Positions 40,554 through 50,169 of a stretch of DNA of 64,000 nucleotides are shown here, piece after piece. The stretch is taken from contig JADJNA010000009.1 in the NCBI GenBank assembly GCA_016709305.1, positions 62,001-126,000 of the forward strand, in the 5' to 3' direction. The stretch is from Candidatus Villigracilis saccharophilus. Its GTDB lineage: Bacteria > Chloroflexota > Anaerolineae > Anaerolineales > Villigracilaceae. The translations under genes were made by a program, and so were the position numbers. The notes beneath the pieces were generated by a model, which was given only the letters and a program-made list of their open reading frames with translations, was not told the origin of the DNA and searched no databases. How positions within the stretch are numbered: position 1 is the stretch's first letter; each line of letters begins with the position of its first letter.

Positions 40554-43311
40554 TTACTCAGCGGTAAACAGCTCAGTGCGGTTGCGCCCGGCTTGCTTGG
40601 CGGCGTATAAGGCTTTATCAGCCCTCTGAACAACCTGCTCAATACTTTCATCAACGGGGTCTCTCGACATCCCCGCCACCCCGAGGCTTAGCGTGACAGA
40701 AAGCGGACCCTTTTCTGTTTCCATGCGCAGGGCGGCGACATTTTCCCGTATGCGCTCTGCAATGGAAAAAGCCATCTGCTCGGTGGTTTGAGGCAGCAAG
40801 ATCACAAACTCGTCTCCGCCATAACGCGCAAGCGAGTCTACACTCCGTATTTGCGAACTGGCGGTTTTGGCCACCGTAATCAGCATCCTGTCACCCGCCA
40901 GGTGTCCAAGCGTATCATTAACCTGTTTTAAGTGATCGGTATCAAATATGATGATGGAAAGCGGTCTTTGATAACGATCGGACGCTTCGAATTCGTATGA
41001 GGCAAGCTCAAAGAAGTAGCGGTAGTTGTACAGGCCGGTCAGCCCGTCTGTGCGCGCCAGCACCTGCTCATGTAACAGGGATTTTTCCAGGTCGCGATGA
41101 GCGATTGTCAGCGAAGCATTGGCACGACTCAACTCGTCCTCAGCCTGCTTTAGGTCCGAGATATCAAAACACGAACCGATAAAGCCAAAGAATTCCCCAT
41201 CCATGGAAAAGCGCGGAACACCATGATCCAACAGCCAGCGATACCTGTCATCCGCGCTGCGCAAACGAAACTCCATTTTGAATTCACGCCGCGCCTTGAC
41301 CGCGTTGGTGTAAATATCGACACAATGCTCACGGTCATCAGGATGAACGCCGTCCATCCAGCCGTAACCCGATTCCTGCTCCATCGTTCGCCCGGTAAAG
41401 TCGAGCCAGCGCTTGTTAAAATAATTACACATGGCATCTGCGTCAGCCATCCAGACCATGACCGGGGTTGTATCTGCCATGTAACGAAAACGGGATTCGC
41501 TCTCGCGCAGCGACTCTTCCGCATGTTTTCGCGCGGTAATGTCGGTGACAAAGCCTTCATAGTATTGAATATTACCGTGCTGATCCTTTACGGCGCGGGC
41601 GCTTTCCTGTACATGAATATGACTGCCGTCTTTGCGATAATTCATACTATTGAATTCATGCACCTGCCCATGCTCGATCATCAACCGCGTAAATTCCCGT
41701 CGGTCGGCTGGGTCAACATAATATTGTTTCTCAATGCTGATAATGTCATCGACCATCTCCTGCGGAGAGTTGTATCCGAAGATATGCGCCATGACCTGAT
41801 TGACCCGCAGAAAGCGCCCATCCAAAGTGGATTGATAAATGCCGACAGTAGCGTTCTCAAAAATGGAGCGGAAATTCGCTTCGGCGCTCCGTAAAGCCTG
41901 TTCAGCCAATTTGCGTTCAGTAACATCCCGCTGGATACCTAAATAACCTATGATCTGACCGGGCTCGTCAACCTTCCCCAAAAATCTGCGTATGCCTGCA
42001 CATCCAACAATCCGCTCTTAAAGATGCGGGGAGTGGCTTTGCCGATTACCTCTTCGGTGGTGAAGCCGTAAAGCGCGGTAAATCCTGGGTTGACATAAGT
42101 AAAGACGCCTTGTGTATCGGTAAGAAAGATCGCCTCGGCAGATGTATCAACAGCCTTGTTTAATTTTAGAAGAGACTCTTCCTCGCGCTTGCCGTTTGCG
42201 CGCGGTAATATCGCGTAATATGCCCTTCATGGAATTGCACGCCGCCTTCATCATCATGCACATAAGAGCCGTGATCTTCAACCCATATTTCTGACCCGTC
42301 CTTGCGGCGCATCCGGTACGCTTCGACTTCCTCCTGACCGGTATCCAAAACATGACTGCCTCTTTCGTCCGGCGCAAAATAAAGTTCCTTTTTTATATCC
42401 ACTGCCAGCATTTCTTCCCTGCTCGAATACCCGAACATTTTGACCATGGCGGGATTGATGTCCACGAATTTTCCAGCGTGGGTACTGCGATAGACCCCGT
42501 CCATCATATGGTCAAACAGGGATCGAAAGCGTTCTTCAGATTCAAGCCGCGCCGCGTCCGCCTGTTTGCGTTCGGTGATATCGCTCGCCACCCAAAGTGT
42601 GCTGTCCGCGTCCATCGGCGAAATGGATGTGCCGAACCACTTCAAACTGTCGCCAATTGTCAGCGTGTACTCGACCAGCACAGATTGCTGTGTCTCCAAT
42701 ACTTGATGGATCCTGGCAAGAAAATTCTCAGCCTGATTGGCAGGGAAGAAATCATGCAGATTTTTGCCGATTAATTCGTGCGGCGGCAGGATCAACAAAC
42801 CAGGATTGGTGGGCGCGATCTTGCGATAGAAACCAGTCCGCGATCGATAACGAAGACCGCATCACGCATGGATGCGAACAAGGCACGCAGCTCAATTTCA
42901 GAAAGTGCCAGATGGTCATTCTCTTTTACAACATCCGACATCATTACCAGCACAGCTTCCCGTTCCTGGTAAACCAATGTATGCGAAGTCACTTCCACGA
43001 CACACGTGCTTCCGTCTTTTCGGAGCACGCTCCATTTGCCGGCATTCAGCAAGGGATGCCGGCGATCCTTTTTCAAATCATCAAGCAGGCGTTTTTTTCC
43101 TCGGCGGAGAAAATATCCAAGGCTGGACTTTTAAGTTCTTCGCGCGCATAACCAAACTTTTGACCCCAGCGTCATTAACATCCAAAAACGCCAGCGATTC
43201 AATATCATAAATAAACATGGGGATTGGATGGTTCTCAAACAACAAACCAAACGCAGGTTTATTGGATGAAAAAACCACCTTCTTTTTCGGAGACTCTTTT
43301 CCGTAAGCCAT
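40554..43311 (-). pseudogene. PAS-rich GGDEF diguanylate cyclase, broken by several frameshifts
   Basis: One gene in at least five pieces, read from MAYGKESPKKK at 43311. Order: PAS (ENHPIPMFIYDIE), PAS (MRDAVFVIDR), PAS (RSLFDHMMDGVYRS), a shortened PAS (AEAIFLTDTQG), PAS (FRSIFENATVGIYQS), PAS (FRYMADTTPVMVWMAD) and a GGDEF domain with LTGLYNYRYFFEL, DTDHLKQVNDTLG and RYGGDEF. Breaks lie near 43155, 42838, 42220, 42200 and 41976-41984 (C4A5). The 475-residue 3' frame (40554-41981) is intact and keeps two PAS plus GGDEF. The fourth PAS lacks about 30 residues between SGL and LDVQAYADF. Whether decayed or badly sequenced cannot be told here. No membrane helix is seen. Confidence 0.75.
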
Positions 43312-43593
43312 CAAATTGTTCCTGCTTCAGGCCATGTATATGAAAATCGCACTACTACGAAATTGTACTTGACCATATGCTGAAAATCAATAATTTCAAC
43401 TGCTCTAAAACGATCTGGTTTCACTCAAATCCCAAATGCCCAACACAAAACCGGGGAAACTGTGAGGGTAAGGAACATCCCAAAAAATTCTCATCCGCAT
43501 CCATGTGAATTATCGATCCTGTCCTGTATTATCATTATTTCTGTAATATTACACAAGTGTTTTTCAACACGTTTTGCCATGTCAGATAGAATC

Positions 43594-43652
43594 AAAGCAC
43601 CGCCGTAATGGCGGTGCTTTGGAACCCCATAGGGCAGTCAGTGTGACTGCCC
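43594..43652. repeat. Two tandem hairpins
   Basis: The first is a perfect 11-bp inverted repeat (43594-43604 with 43610-43620, loop GTAAT). The second is a 9-bp inverted repeat (43632-43640 with 43644-43652). Neither is followed by a T tract. They may be transcript-end structures or a small structured RNA. Confidence 0.6.
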
Positions 43653-43796
43653 CTTCTGATATAAAGTCCCGAGGCGTTTTCCCCTGTTAAAATGAAAAGG
43701 CGCTCTCGGCCGGATCGTTATGAAAAAGGCAAGTTTATTTCGCTCCCCCAAAGGTCATATTATTCAAAGGAACCAAACCAACGAACATAAGCTTGC

Positions 43797-43868
43797 TATA
43801 ATTATTACGCATTCGATAAATTTTGCAAAAGAAAAATTTATGAACTGACTCAAAGATTTTTTTGAGTC
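43797..43868 (+). promoter_or_regulatory. Putative promoter and operator of the XRE regulator pair
   Basis: A perfect TATAAT at 43797-43802 has no strong -35 box. Downstream, 43847-43854 (gactcaaa) and 43861-43868 form an 8-bp palindrome with a 6-base spacer, 21 bases before the start codon. The position suits an operator for autoregulation, or a 5'-UTR hairpin. Confidence 0.4.
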
Positions 43869-43889
43869 CATTTCCTGGCGGGAGCATGA

Positions 43890-44783
43890 ATGAATCGTTT
43901 TGAATTCGGCAGGTTGGTGGCATCATTGCGCGAAGATATGCGCTGGACGCAATTTGAACTCGCTGAAAAATCAGGCGTGGATATTTCCGCGATTAGTAAT
44001 ATTGAACGCGGGGAAAGAAGAACACTGTTAAAGGATAATATGCTGGTCAAGCTGGCCGATGGATTTCATTTAACCTCCATGGAAAGAATGGAATTTCTCT
44101 TTGCCGCCAGCGGCGTAACAGAAACTGAAAAGGTACGTAATGAAGATGTGCCTGCAAAGAAGCGGTTCAACGCCAAGGCATTTATTGAGGAGACAGGCAG
44201 GCGGATCGCCCGCATTGCCATGCCTGCGTTTGTCACTGACGCATTTTGCGACATCCTGGCGGTCAACCATTGCGTGATCGAGTTTTATAATGTCCCAAAG
44301 GAATTGATGCAAAATGGGAATTCCGTGATCGGCGGATATAACGAGATGAGCTATGTGTTTCAGGCCAATTCCAATTTCCCCGACATCATCGGCAACGACA
44401 GTCTGGAGAGACTGGCATTGATCAATGTCCGCTATTTTCGAAGGCGGACTTTGCGCGTACGCTGCAAGCCATATTTCTCCATATTGCTGAATGAATTCTT
44501 TGACAATAAAAAGTACCCGGCATTTGAAAGATGCTGGCGCAGGATTTTATTCGAAGACATAGATGATTTTGCATTACCTATTCACAGATCTCCTGAAACC
44601 GTTTCGGCACATTCATTTGTATCAACCGAGACTTTATTCGCGCTGACGCCTTATGGCGAAATATATTTGCATCAACTGGTGCCATTAAATAGAAAGACTG
44701 CGGAAAGAATGGCAAAAATATCAAAAAAAGTGGGTGAAGGATATGAGTTACTCGCCGCCTTCCCGGATAAACGAAAACTATAA
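43890..44783 (+). CDS. XRE-family regulator with MmyB-like ligand domain, copy 1
   Basis: A 297-residue regulator. The N-terminal helix-turn-helix is clear (residues 5-60: LREDMRWTQFELAEKSGVDISAISNIERGE, quoted in two overlapping parts as LREDMRWTQFELAEK and SGVDISAISNIERGE). The C-terminal ~200 residues resemble the MmyB-type ligand-binding domain, which binds a lipid-like small molecule in known examples, with a conserved YFRRRTLRVRCKPYF stretch. A GGGAG site precedes the ATG. The gene is followed 60 bases later by a close paralogue. It likely regulates itself or nearby genes. Confidence 0.82.
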   Translation: MNRFEFGRLVASLREDMRWTQFELAEKSGVDISAISNIERGERRTLLKDNMLVKLADGFHLTSMERMEFLFAASGVTETEKVRNEDVPAKKRFNAKAFIEETGRRIARIAMPAFVTDAFCDILAVNHCVIEFYNVPKELMQNGNSVIGGYNEMSYVFQANSNFPDIIGNDSLERLALINVRYFRRRTLRVRCKPYFSILLNEFFDNKKYPAFERCWRRILFEDIDDFALPIHRSPETVSAHSFVSTETLFALTPYGEIYLHQLVPLNRKTAERMAKISKKVGEGYELLAAFPDKRKL

Positions 44784-44843
44784 AAACTGGATGACTGATA
44801 AACAAACTATACAGATCGAACCCATCCGCATTCAGGAGCAGGT

Positions 44844-45733
44844 ATGAACCGTTTTGAATTTGGCACACTGGTCGCGTCATTACGAAATGATATGCACTGG
44901 ACTCAGAATGAACTCTCTGCAAGGTCCGGTGTGGATATTTCCGCGATCAGCAACATTGAACGCGGAGCAAGAAGTACGCTTCTAAAAGATAACATCCTTC
45001 TCAAACTGGCAAATGGATTTCAACTCACCTCCATGGAAAGGATGGAATTCATGTTTGCCGCCAGCGGTGTGACAGAAGTTGAAAAAGTACGCAAGGAAGG
45101 ACCCAACACAAAGAAACCATTCAATGCCAGATCCTTTATCAAGGAAACGGGCAAGAATATTGCCAGTATTACCATACCGGCTTTTGTTGCCGATGCGTTT
45201 TGTGATATTGTGCTCGCCAATCATTGCGTGCTTGATTTCTACAACATCCCGGCTGAAATGTTCCAAGGTTCAAAGTCCACCGTTGGTAAATACAACATGA
45301 TGCGGTACATATTCGATCCGCGTTCCAATTTCGTTGACATCGTGGATGACGATAGATGGAACAAGGCGGCTTTGATAAATATCCGTTATTTCCGCAAGCG
45401 GACCTTGCGCGTCCGCTCCAAACCATATTTTTCCAAATTACTCAACGAATTTCTCGATCCTGACAAATATCCGGCTTTCAAGACCTGCTGGCAGAAAATA
45501 TTATTCAAAGATCACGATGATTATTTACTGCCCATCCTGGAGACGGATCCTGATAACGCGCATGAATTTGTCACGGTTGAAACACTGCTGGCAATCACCC
45601 CCAAGGCGAACTTTACCTGCATCAGCTGCTGCCTTTAAATAGAAAGACCGCAGACCGCATGGAGAAAATATCCAAACGAGTGGGCGAAGGCTATGAACAA
45701 TTTTCCGCCTTCCCGGATAAACGGAAACTATAA
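44844..45733 (+). CDS. XRE-family regulator with MmyB-like ligand domain, copy 2 (frameshifted)
   Basis: A tandem duplicate of the preceding gene: the same MNRFEF start, helix-turn-helix (SGVDISAISNIERGA), YFRKRTLRVRSKPYF and closing AFPDKRKL. The frame breaks in C5 at 45598-45602; as given it stops early at 45638 with the tail TPKANFTC. One more C gives TPKGELYLHQLLPLNRKT, matching copy 1, and runs to the TAA at 45731-45733. AGGAG lies 6 bases before the ATG. The corrected 3' end overlaps the convergent metallopeptidase gene by 6 bases. Confidence 0.8.
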
Positions 45734-46398
45734 ATTCAATTTCCCGCCGTTCTCTCTCAACCACTTTCTCTTTTCCTTATATTGGGGGTCAATCGCCTTA
45801 ACCACATCCCAAAATTTGCTGGAGTGATTCTTAACCCGCAAATGTGCGAGTTCATGGATGACGACATAATCAATGACTTCCAGCGGAGCCATGACCAGCC
45901 GCCAGGTGAAGTTCAGCGTCCCATCCGGACTACATGAACCCCAGCGTGTCCTGGCAGAACTGATCTTCACTTGTTTGGGGGTGAAAATTGATGGCGTTGA
46001 GCATATTCCATTACACGCTTTGAGATGACCTCATATGCCTGTTGCTTGTACCATTTTAAGAAATATTGCGCGCTTTTATGCTGGACATTCTGACTGAGTG
46101 TAAAGCCATTGTCAAACTTAAGTGCAGGCCGCTGCGGCCCGACCAGTTTCAGGCTGAAGGAAGAACCGAGGAACAGGAACATTTCCCCCTCTACATATTG
46201 CCTGATCGGATCAGGCACGATCATCTTCAGTTTTTCGCGCGTACGAAGGATCCAATCCTCTTTCTGCTGAATGAAAGCGTCTATGGCTGCGCGGGATGTC
46301 CGCATTGGTGCTCGGATCGTGAGCGTGCCGTCGTGCTCGATGATCAACGCGATGGTTTTGCGTTTACTGCGTGTGAATTTGTCAATTTGAATTGGCAT
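45728..46398 (-). CDS. YgjP/WLM-type zinc metallopeptidase (frameshifted)
   Basis: A protein of about 223 residues of the YgjP-like DUF45/M48-related family. The C-terminal part holds the zinc motif HELAHLRVKNHSSKFW (HExxH plus a downstream His) preceded by RTRWGSCSPDGTLNFTWRL, which is the family hallmark. The N-terminal part (MPIQIDKFTRSKRKTIALII) matches as well. The two parts are in different frames, broken at G5 (45977-45981); one base restores HQFSPKQVKISSARTRWGSC. Such proteins are thought to be soluble proteases; physiological role unknown. Confidence 0.82.
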
Positions 46399-46490
46399 GA
46401 TAAGAAAAAATAGGTGAAGAGAGGATAGTCCTTATGCGGGTGAGTTGACCGTGTTGAAACAAATTACACAAAGCATATAAAAATACCTGG

Positions 46491-47819
46491 TCAATGCAGG
46501 GATATGGGCTGAGGATCGTGCTCCCTCTGTAAATTTCCTGCAAGCCAGCCTGTTACGCCGTCATCGTATGGAAGCATATCCTGATCATCTGTTGTCTCAA
46601 CAATAAAAGTTTCCTGTCCGGTATTGATATAGACCACCACATGATTGGGTTCCTGGGGGTCATGAATATTATTTCGATCAACATATACGAGGTCAACATA
46701 CCAATCCACCGGAGCCGCTTTGATCATGCTGGCTAATAAAATGGATAGATCTTCGCAATCCCCGCCGCCTGCCAATAAAGTTTCCAAGGAATAACGGGGT
46801 GTCTCAATATCCTCGCTGGCATAATTCGACAACTGCCCGATCATATACCATGCCTGGTGGATAAATTCATACGGAGTGGCTGATTTGCCATACAGTTCCG
46901 GTGTCAAATTTTTAAAGGTGCGCGGTGTTATGAAGATCGAGAAGTCCCTGATCCATACCAGCGAACCATCCTTTCTGGAAACTGTTGTGGTCTGATCGTT
47001 CTGATCAACGATTAAACGGCGCGTATTGGCGCCATTCTCAATATCATATTCCAGATCGGAGAAGGGTGTTACCCATGAAATTAATTGTCCATCCGCGCCA
47101 TAAAAAGTGGCATCCACTTTGCGGTCATGCACGAAAATGTAGGGCGGCTTTAGTGCAATGGTGTTGAGGTCGGTATAACTTCCGGTCAAGGCGGTAAATT
47201 TTTCAGACAGGAGGGAATATTCTGTATTTAAGGAGTTTTGCCTGCCAATCAAATCATTGTTTTCGCTCAACAAGGTCAAATTTTTTGAGTTCAATGATTG
47301 AAAATCCTGACTTAACTGAGAATAATTTTGTGTCAATGCCTGATTATCAGACCGCAAAATCTGGACCTCAGACAATAAAGAGTTATAACGCGAAGCGAGA
47401 AATGTTGAACCAGCGAGAAGGACACATACCGACGTGATGGCCAGTAACCATAGTATTGGGCTACCTCCTGATCGTTTTACCGTGCGTGTACTTTGAAGCG
47501 GACGGCGGACTGCCTGATCCACCTTCCTATTTTTTTGAGAATTTGGTTTTTGATGAGTTTGTACAGGAGCGTTTTGCCCCCCTTCCATTCTCAGGTTCTC
47601 AAGCGCCTTTACACCGGCCTTGTGGTTGGGGAACATTCTTAGAAAATTCTCCAAAACCGCTATTTTCTCTCCAACAGTTTCCAGGCTATAGATATACCAG
47701 ACCCAAGCATTTTCGTTCCGTCTATCGTTCTTAATAATCGTATTAAATACCAGCCTCGCTTCTGTCTTTTGGCCTTTTTTCCATAGCGCAATTCCATGTT
47801 CAATTTCATATATCTGCAT
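46491..47819 (-). CDS. Membrane-anchored transglutaminase-like cysteine peptidase with coiled coil
   Basis: A 442-residue protein. Residues 1-75 look like a TPR-type helical repeat (YEIEHGIALWKKGQKTEA). A linker rich in Lys/Gln follows, then one membrane helix (about 125-145), and a long coiled coil (150-210) full of Ser/Asn/Leu. The C-terminal transglutaminase-like domain has the catalytic triad: Cys355 in GGGDCEDLS, His393 in EPNHVVVYI and Asp411 in VETTD. The N-terminal repeats would be cytoplasmic and the peptidase outside, if the helix is a simple anchor. A role in envelope protein or cell-wall processing is possible but unproven. Confidence 0.8.
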   Translation of the reverse strand: MQIYEIEHGIALWKKGQKTEARLVFNTIIKNDRRNENAWVWYIYSLETVGEKIAVLENFLRMFPNHKAGVKALENLRMEGGQNAPVQTHQKPNSQKNRKVDQAVRRPLQSTRTVKRSGGSPILWLLAITSVCVLLAGSTFLASRYNSLLSEVQILRSDNQALTQNYSQLSQDFQSLNSKNLTLLSENNDLIGRQNSLNTEYSLLSEKFTALTGSYTDLNTIALKPPYIFVHDRKVDATFYGADGQLISWVTPFSDLEYDIENGANTRRLIVDQNDQTTTVSRKDGSLVWIRDFSIFITPRTFKNLTPELYGKSATPYEFIHQAWYMIGQLSNYASEDIETPRYSLETLLAGGGDCEDLSILLASMIKAAPVDWYVDLVYVDRNNIHDPQEPNHVVVYINTGQETFIVETTDDQDMLPYDDGVTGWLAGNLQREHDPQPISLH

Positions 47820-48008
47820 TTACGTGATTAACTCCCAGAATAAAAAATAGAATTATACGAGAAGCATGTCCGCCGTTTCCGCGCATACACCCTTCCAGCC
47901 CCACACATATTAATTCAATTCTTGGTATTTTGTTCTTAAAACAGACATGGCGTTCTCCTTCATTAGAGACCGCCATACGTATGAAGAGAACTTCATAGTC
48001 CGTAACTG

Positions 48009-48080
48009 TGCCGAGGGGGAGATTTGGACTCCCGACCAAGGGCTTATGAGTCCCCTGCTCTACCACTGAGCTACCTCGGC
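48009..48080 (-). tRNA. tRNA with CAU anticodon (Met elongator or Ile2)
   Basis: A 72-base cloverleaf: acceptor stem GCCGAGG paired with CCTCGGC, D-arm GCTC...GAGC, anticodon loop CTCATAA and T-arm GGGAG/CTCCC. CCA is not encoded. The anticodon arm and the variable-loop TGGTC resemble both elongator tRNA-Met and the lysidine-modified tRNA-Ile2, so identity is left open. Two oddities: the T-loop reads TCCAAAT instead of TTCRANY, and pair 31-39 is A-G. Confidence 0.85.
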
Positions 48081-48182
48081 ATTAGGGCTAGAGCGGGGCA
48101 AATATTACTATGGGAAAGGGCATTTGTCAACGTAATATGCATGCGATTGAATTCATCCATTAAAACTTGACGAACACCCTGC

Positions 48183-48188
48183 TATAAT
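48183..48188 (+). promoter_or_regulatory. Putative -10 box for the diguanylate cyclase
   Basis: TATAAT lies 16 bases before the ATG at 48205. A TTGACG upstream is only 10 bases away, too close for a standard -35 box, so only the -10 element is supported. Confidence 0.4.
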
Positions 48189-48204
48189 AGGCAAAAGGTG
48201 CCCC

Positions 48205-49110
48205 ATGAAAATATTGGTACTTGAAAACAACCCGCAGGAATTGGAAAAAATCAGGCAGATCCTGAATGAAAACAGGGACATATTAATTCCGCTCGAATCC
48301 AGTGAACAGATCTGGCCGCATTTACAATCTGAAGAATTTTGTTTTCTCATCGCCAATTGGGATACCAGCGATATTCGTCATTCACAATTTATAGCGCGTG
48401 CCCGCGCTGCCAAACCCACAGAATCGCTCTACATTATATTAATAACCACAAAGAGCTCCGACGAAGATCTCGCACCCAGCGGAGCAGACGATATCATCCA
48501 AAGCCCATTCCGCACCAGGGATCTAAATGACCGCATCACCATGGCGGAAAGAATTATTTCGCTTTCAAGGAGCCTCGCCTCTGCACGTGTTCAACTTGAA
48601 AACCAGGCGGTATTCGACACCCTGACAGGTTTCATGAACCAGCCTGCTTTCTTCAGACAATCTGCGGGTGAACTGGAGCGTGCGCGGCGCGAATCGGAGC
48701 CGTTGAGTTTGATCGCATTTGATGTAGATAACTTCAAGATCATTAACGACTCCTTTGGAGTCGCGACCGGTGATGAAGTCCTGCGCGTTGTTGCGCAAGT
48801 CATCCGCGAGAAAAGCCGCCCTTATGATTGCATTGGCCGCTGGATGGGCGATGAGTTTGTGATCTTGCTTTCCGGCGTGATCGGCGCAGACGCGGAGAAA
48901 GTTGCAGAGAGGGTCATTGCCGGAGTACGCGGCACCATGATCGAGGTAAAAAATGAGGCGCCACTAATGGTCAAGACCAGCGCAGGCATCGCATCAGCTT
49001 CCCGCATTACAGCGTCCACTGAGATCGAACCGCTGATCCAACAGGCGCGACAGGCTATGGCGCATGCAAAACAAGCCGGGGGAAATCAGGTATTTTTGGT
49101 CTTCGTTTAA
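48205..49110 (+). CDS. Receiver-like plus GGDEF diguanylate cyclase with MGDEF motif
   Basis: A 301-residue protein. Residues 1-120 fold like a receiver (KILVLENNPQELEKI, then LIANWDTSD with Asp in the phosphoacceptor position), but the first acidic pair is ENN, so phosphorylation is doubtful. A short helical linker leads to a GGDEF domain: LTGFMNQPAFFR, DVDNFKIINDSFG and RWMGDEFVILL. The signature reads MGDEF, with Met for the first Gly. The catalytic acidic residues are kept, so activity may be retained. It is separate from the signalling island, 5 kb away, and convergent with azlD. Confidence 0.85.
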   Translation: MKILVLENNPQELEKIRQILNENRDILIPLESSEQIWPHLQSEEFCFLIANWDTSDIRHSQFIARARAAKPTESLYIILITTKSSDEDLAPSGADDIIQSPFRTRDLNDRITMAERIISLSRSLASARVQLENQAVFDTLTGFMNQPAFFRQSAGELERARRESEPLSLIAFDVDNFKIINDSFGVATGDEVLRVVAQVIREKSRPYDCIGRWMGDEFVILLSGVIGADAEKVAERVIAGVRGTMIEVKNEAPLMVKTSAGIASASRITASTEIEPLIQQARQAMAHAKQAGGNQVFLVFV

Positions 49111-49114
49111 TATT

Positions 49115-49426
49115 TTATATTAACTGAAGGATCACCAACGCCGCCATCCCAGCCAGGATGGTAAGTAATGTATTCTTTGTGTACCATGCCACCAAGACCG
49201 CAACGACCCCAGCCAGCATACGCGTATTGCCCAAACCTAGATCAAAATTACCCGACGAATAAAGTAACTCAGGAAAGATAATCGCGGAGAGTACTGCGGG
49301 CGGAACATAATGCAGCGCTTTGCGCATCGTTTCCGGGACCTCGAACCTGCCGAACAAATAAATGAGAGAGAATCTCATCCCGAAGGTAAGCAACCCACCG
49401 ATCAGCATAACCAGCCAGATATTCAC
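49115..49426 (-). CDS. azlD: AzlD-family branched-chain amino-acid exporter small subunit
   Basis: A 103-residue protein with four hydrophobic segments. LIGGLLTFGMRFSLIYLFGR and the PETMRKALHYVPPAVLSAIIFPE stretch (here split as PETMRKALHYVPPAV and LSAIIFPE) match the AzlD/YgaH family. It works with AzlC in export of branched-chain amino acids or analogues such as azaleucine. Its start overlaps the azlC stop by four bases. It is convergent with the diguanylate cyclase, 4 bases apart. Confidence 0.9.
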   Translation of the reverse strand: MNIWLVMLIGGLLTFGMRFSLIYLFGRFEVPETMRKALHYVPPAVLSAIIFPELLYSSGNFDLGLGNTRMLAGVVAVLVAWYTKNTLLTILAGMAALVILQLI

Positions 49427-50124
49427 AGCGCCTTCCTTGGGGATTTGGCATTCTCCAAAACAGTCCCGACAATGATCCCTGTTAGAGCGGCGAGAATGAT
49501 ACCCAATTTATAAGGCAGACCAAAAGCCAGTAATGCGACCACACCCGCTGAAATTGCCGCAGCAATCATAGGCCGATTCTTTAGAATGGGGACAACCATG
49601 GCTATAAATGTGAGTGGCAGCGCAAAATCAAGCGGCCATTCTTTTGGAATTGCCGCGCCAAGAAAGATCCCAAGCGCAGTACTGATCTGCCAGATAAACC
49701 ATAATGAAAATCCTGCGCCCAATAAAAACCAATGGCTCACAGGTGTAATGCCTTCTTTTTCATAATTGAGAATGCTCGGCGCGTACGCTTCATCTGTAAG
49801 CAGATATGAAAGCAGCGCTTTCCACTTGAGTGAAAGATTTTTCAAATACGGCGCAAGCGATGCGCTGTATAACATGTGACGCAGGTTCACAACTGCAATG
49901 GTCAGGATGATCACGAAACCGGGGGCGCTGTCATGCACAAGCTGCGCCGTGACAAACTGGGCTGATCCCGCAAACACGATCGATGACATCAATTGGGATG
50001 CCAGGGTTGATAACCCCGCATTCAAGGCAAGTGCGCCATAAATCATTCCAAAGGGAAACACCCCAATCAAAAGTGGAATTTCAGCGCGGACGCCATTTAA
50101 AAATGCTTTTCGTGATTCACTCAT
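49423..50124 (-). CDS. azlC: AzlC-family branched-chain amino-acid exporter large subunit
   Basis: A 233-residue membrane protein with about seven helices. The N-terminal IPLLIGVFPFGMIYGALA, SSIVFAGSAQFVTAQL and NLRHMLYSASLAPYL are the AzlC/YgaZ hallmarks. It forms the exporter with AzlD, encoded immediately downstream with a 4-base overlap (ATGA). Full length for the family. Substrate is expected to be branched-chain amino acids but cannot be read from sequence. Confidence 0.9.
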   Translation of the reverse strand: MSESRKAFLNGVRAEIPLLIGVFPFGMIYGALALNAGLSTLASQLMSSIVFAGSAQFVTAQLVHDSAPGFVIILTIAVVNLRHMLYSASLAPYLKNLSLKWKALLSYLLTDEAYAPSILNYEKEGITPVSHWFLLGAGFSLWFIWQISTALGIFLGAAIPKEWPLDFALPLTFIAMVVPILKNRPMIAAAISAGVVALLAFGLPYKLGIILAALTGIIVGTVLENAKSPRKAL

Positions 50125-50169
50125 AAAATCTCCATGATATTTTCGGCCTATTGTACTGCTTACATAAAT

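Larger units (their letters stand above)
43312..43889. other. 578-bp gap between the signalling island and the XRE regulators
   Basis: No gene is supported here. The gap is AT-rich and separates divergent units: the island is transcribed leftward and the XRE genes rightward. It holds two tandem hairpins (43594-43652), a TATAAT box and a small palindrome just upstream of the first regulator. Promoters for both directions must lie here. Confidence 0.7.

Noticed and set aside
48166..48188. TTGACG...TATAAT as a full promoter before the diguanylate cyclase
   Set aside because: The two boxes are only 10 bases apart, too close for sigma-70; only the -10 box was kept.
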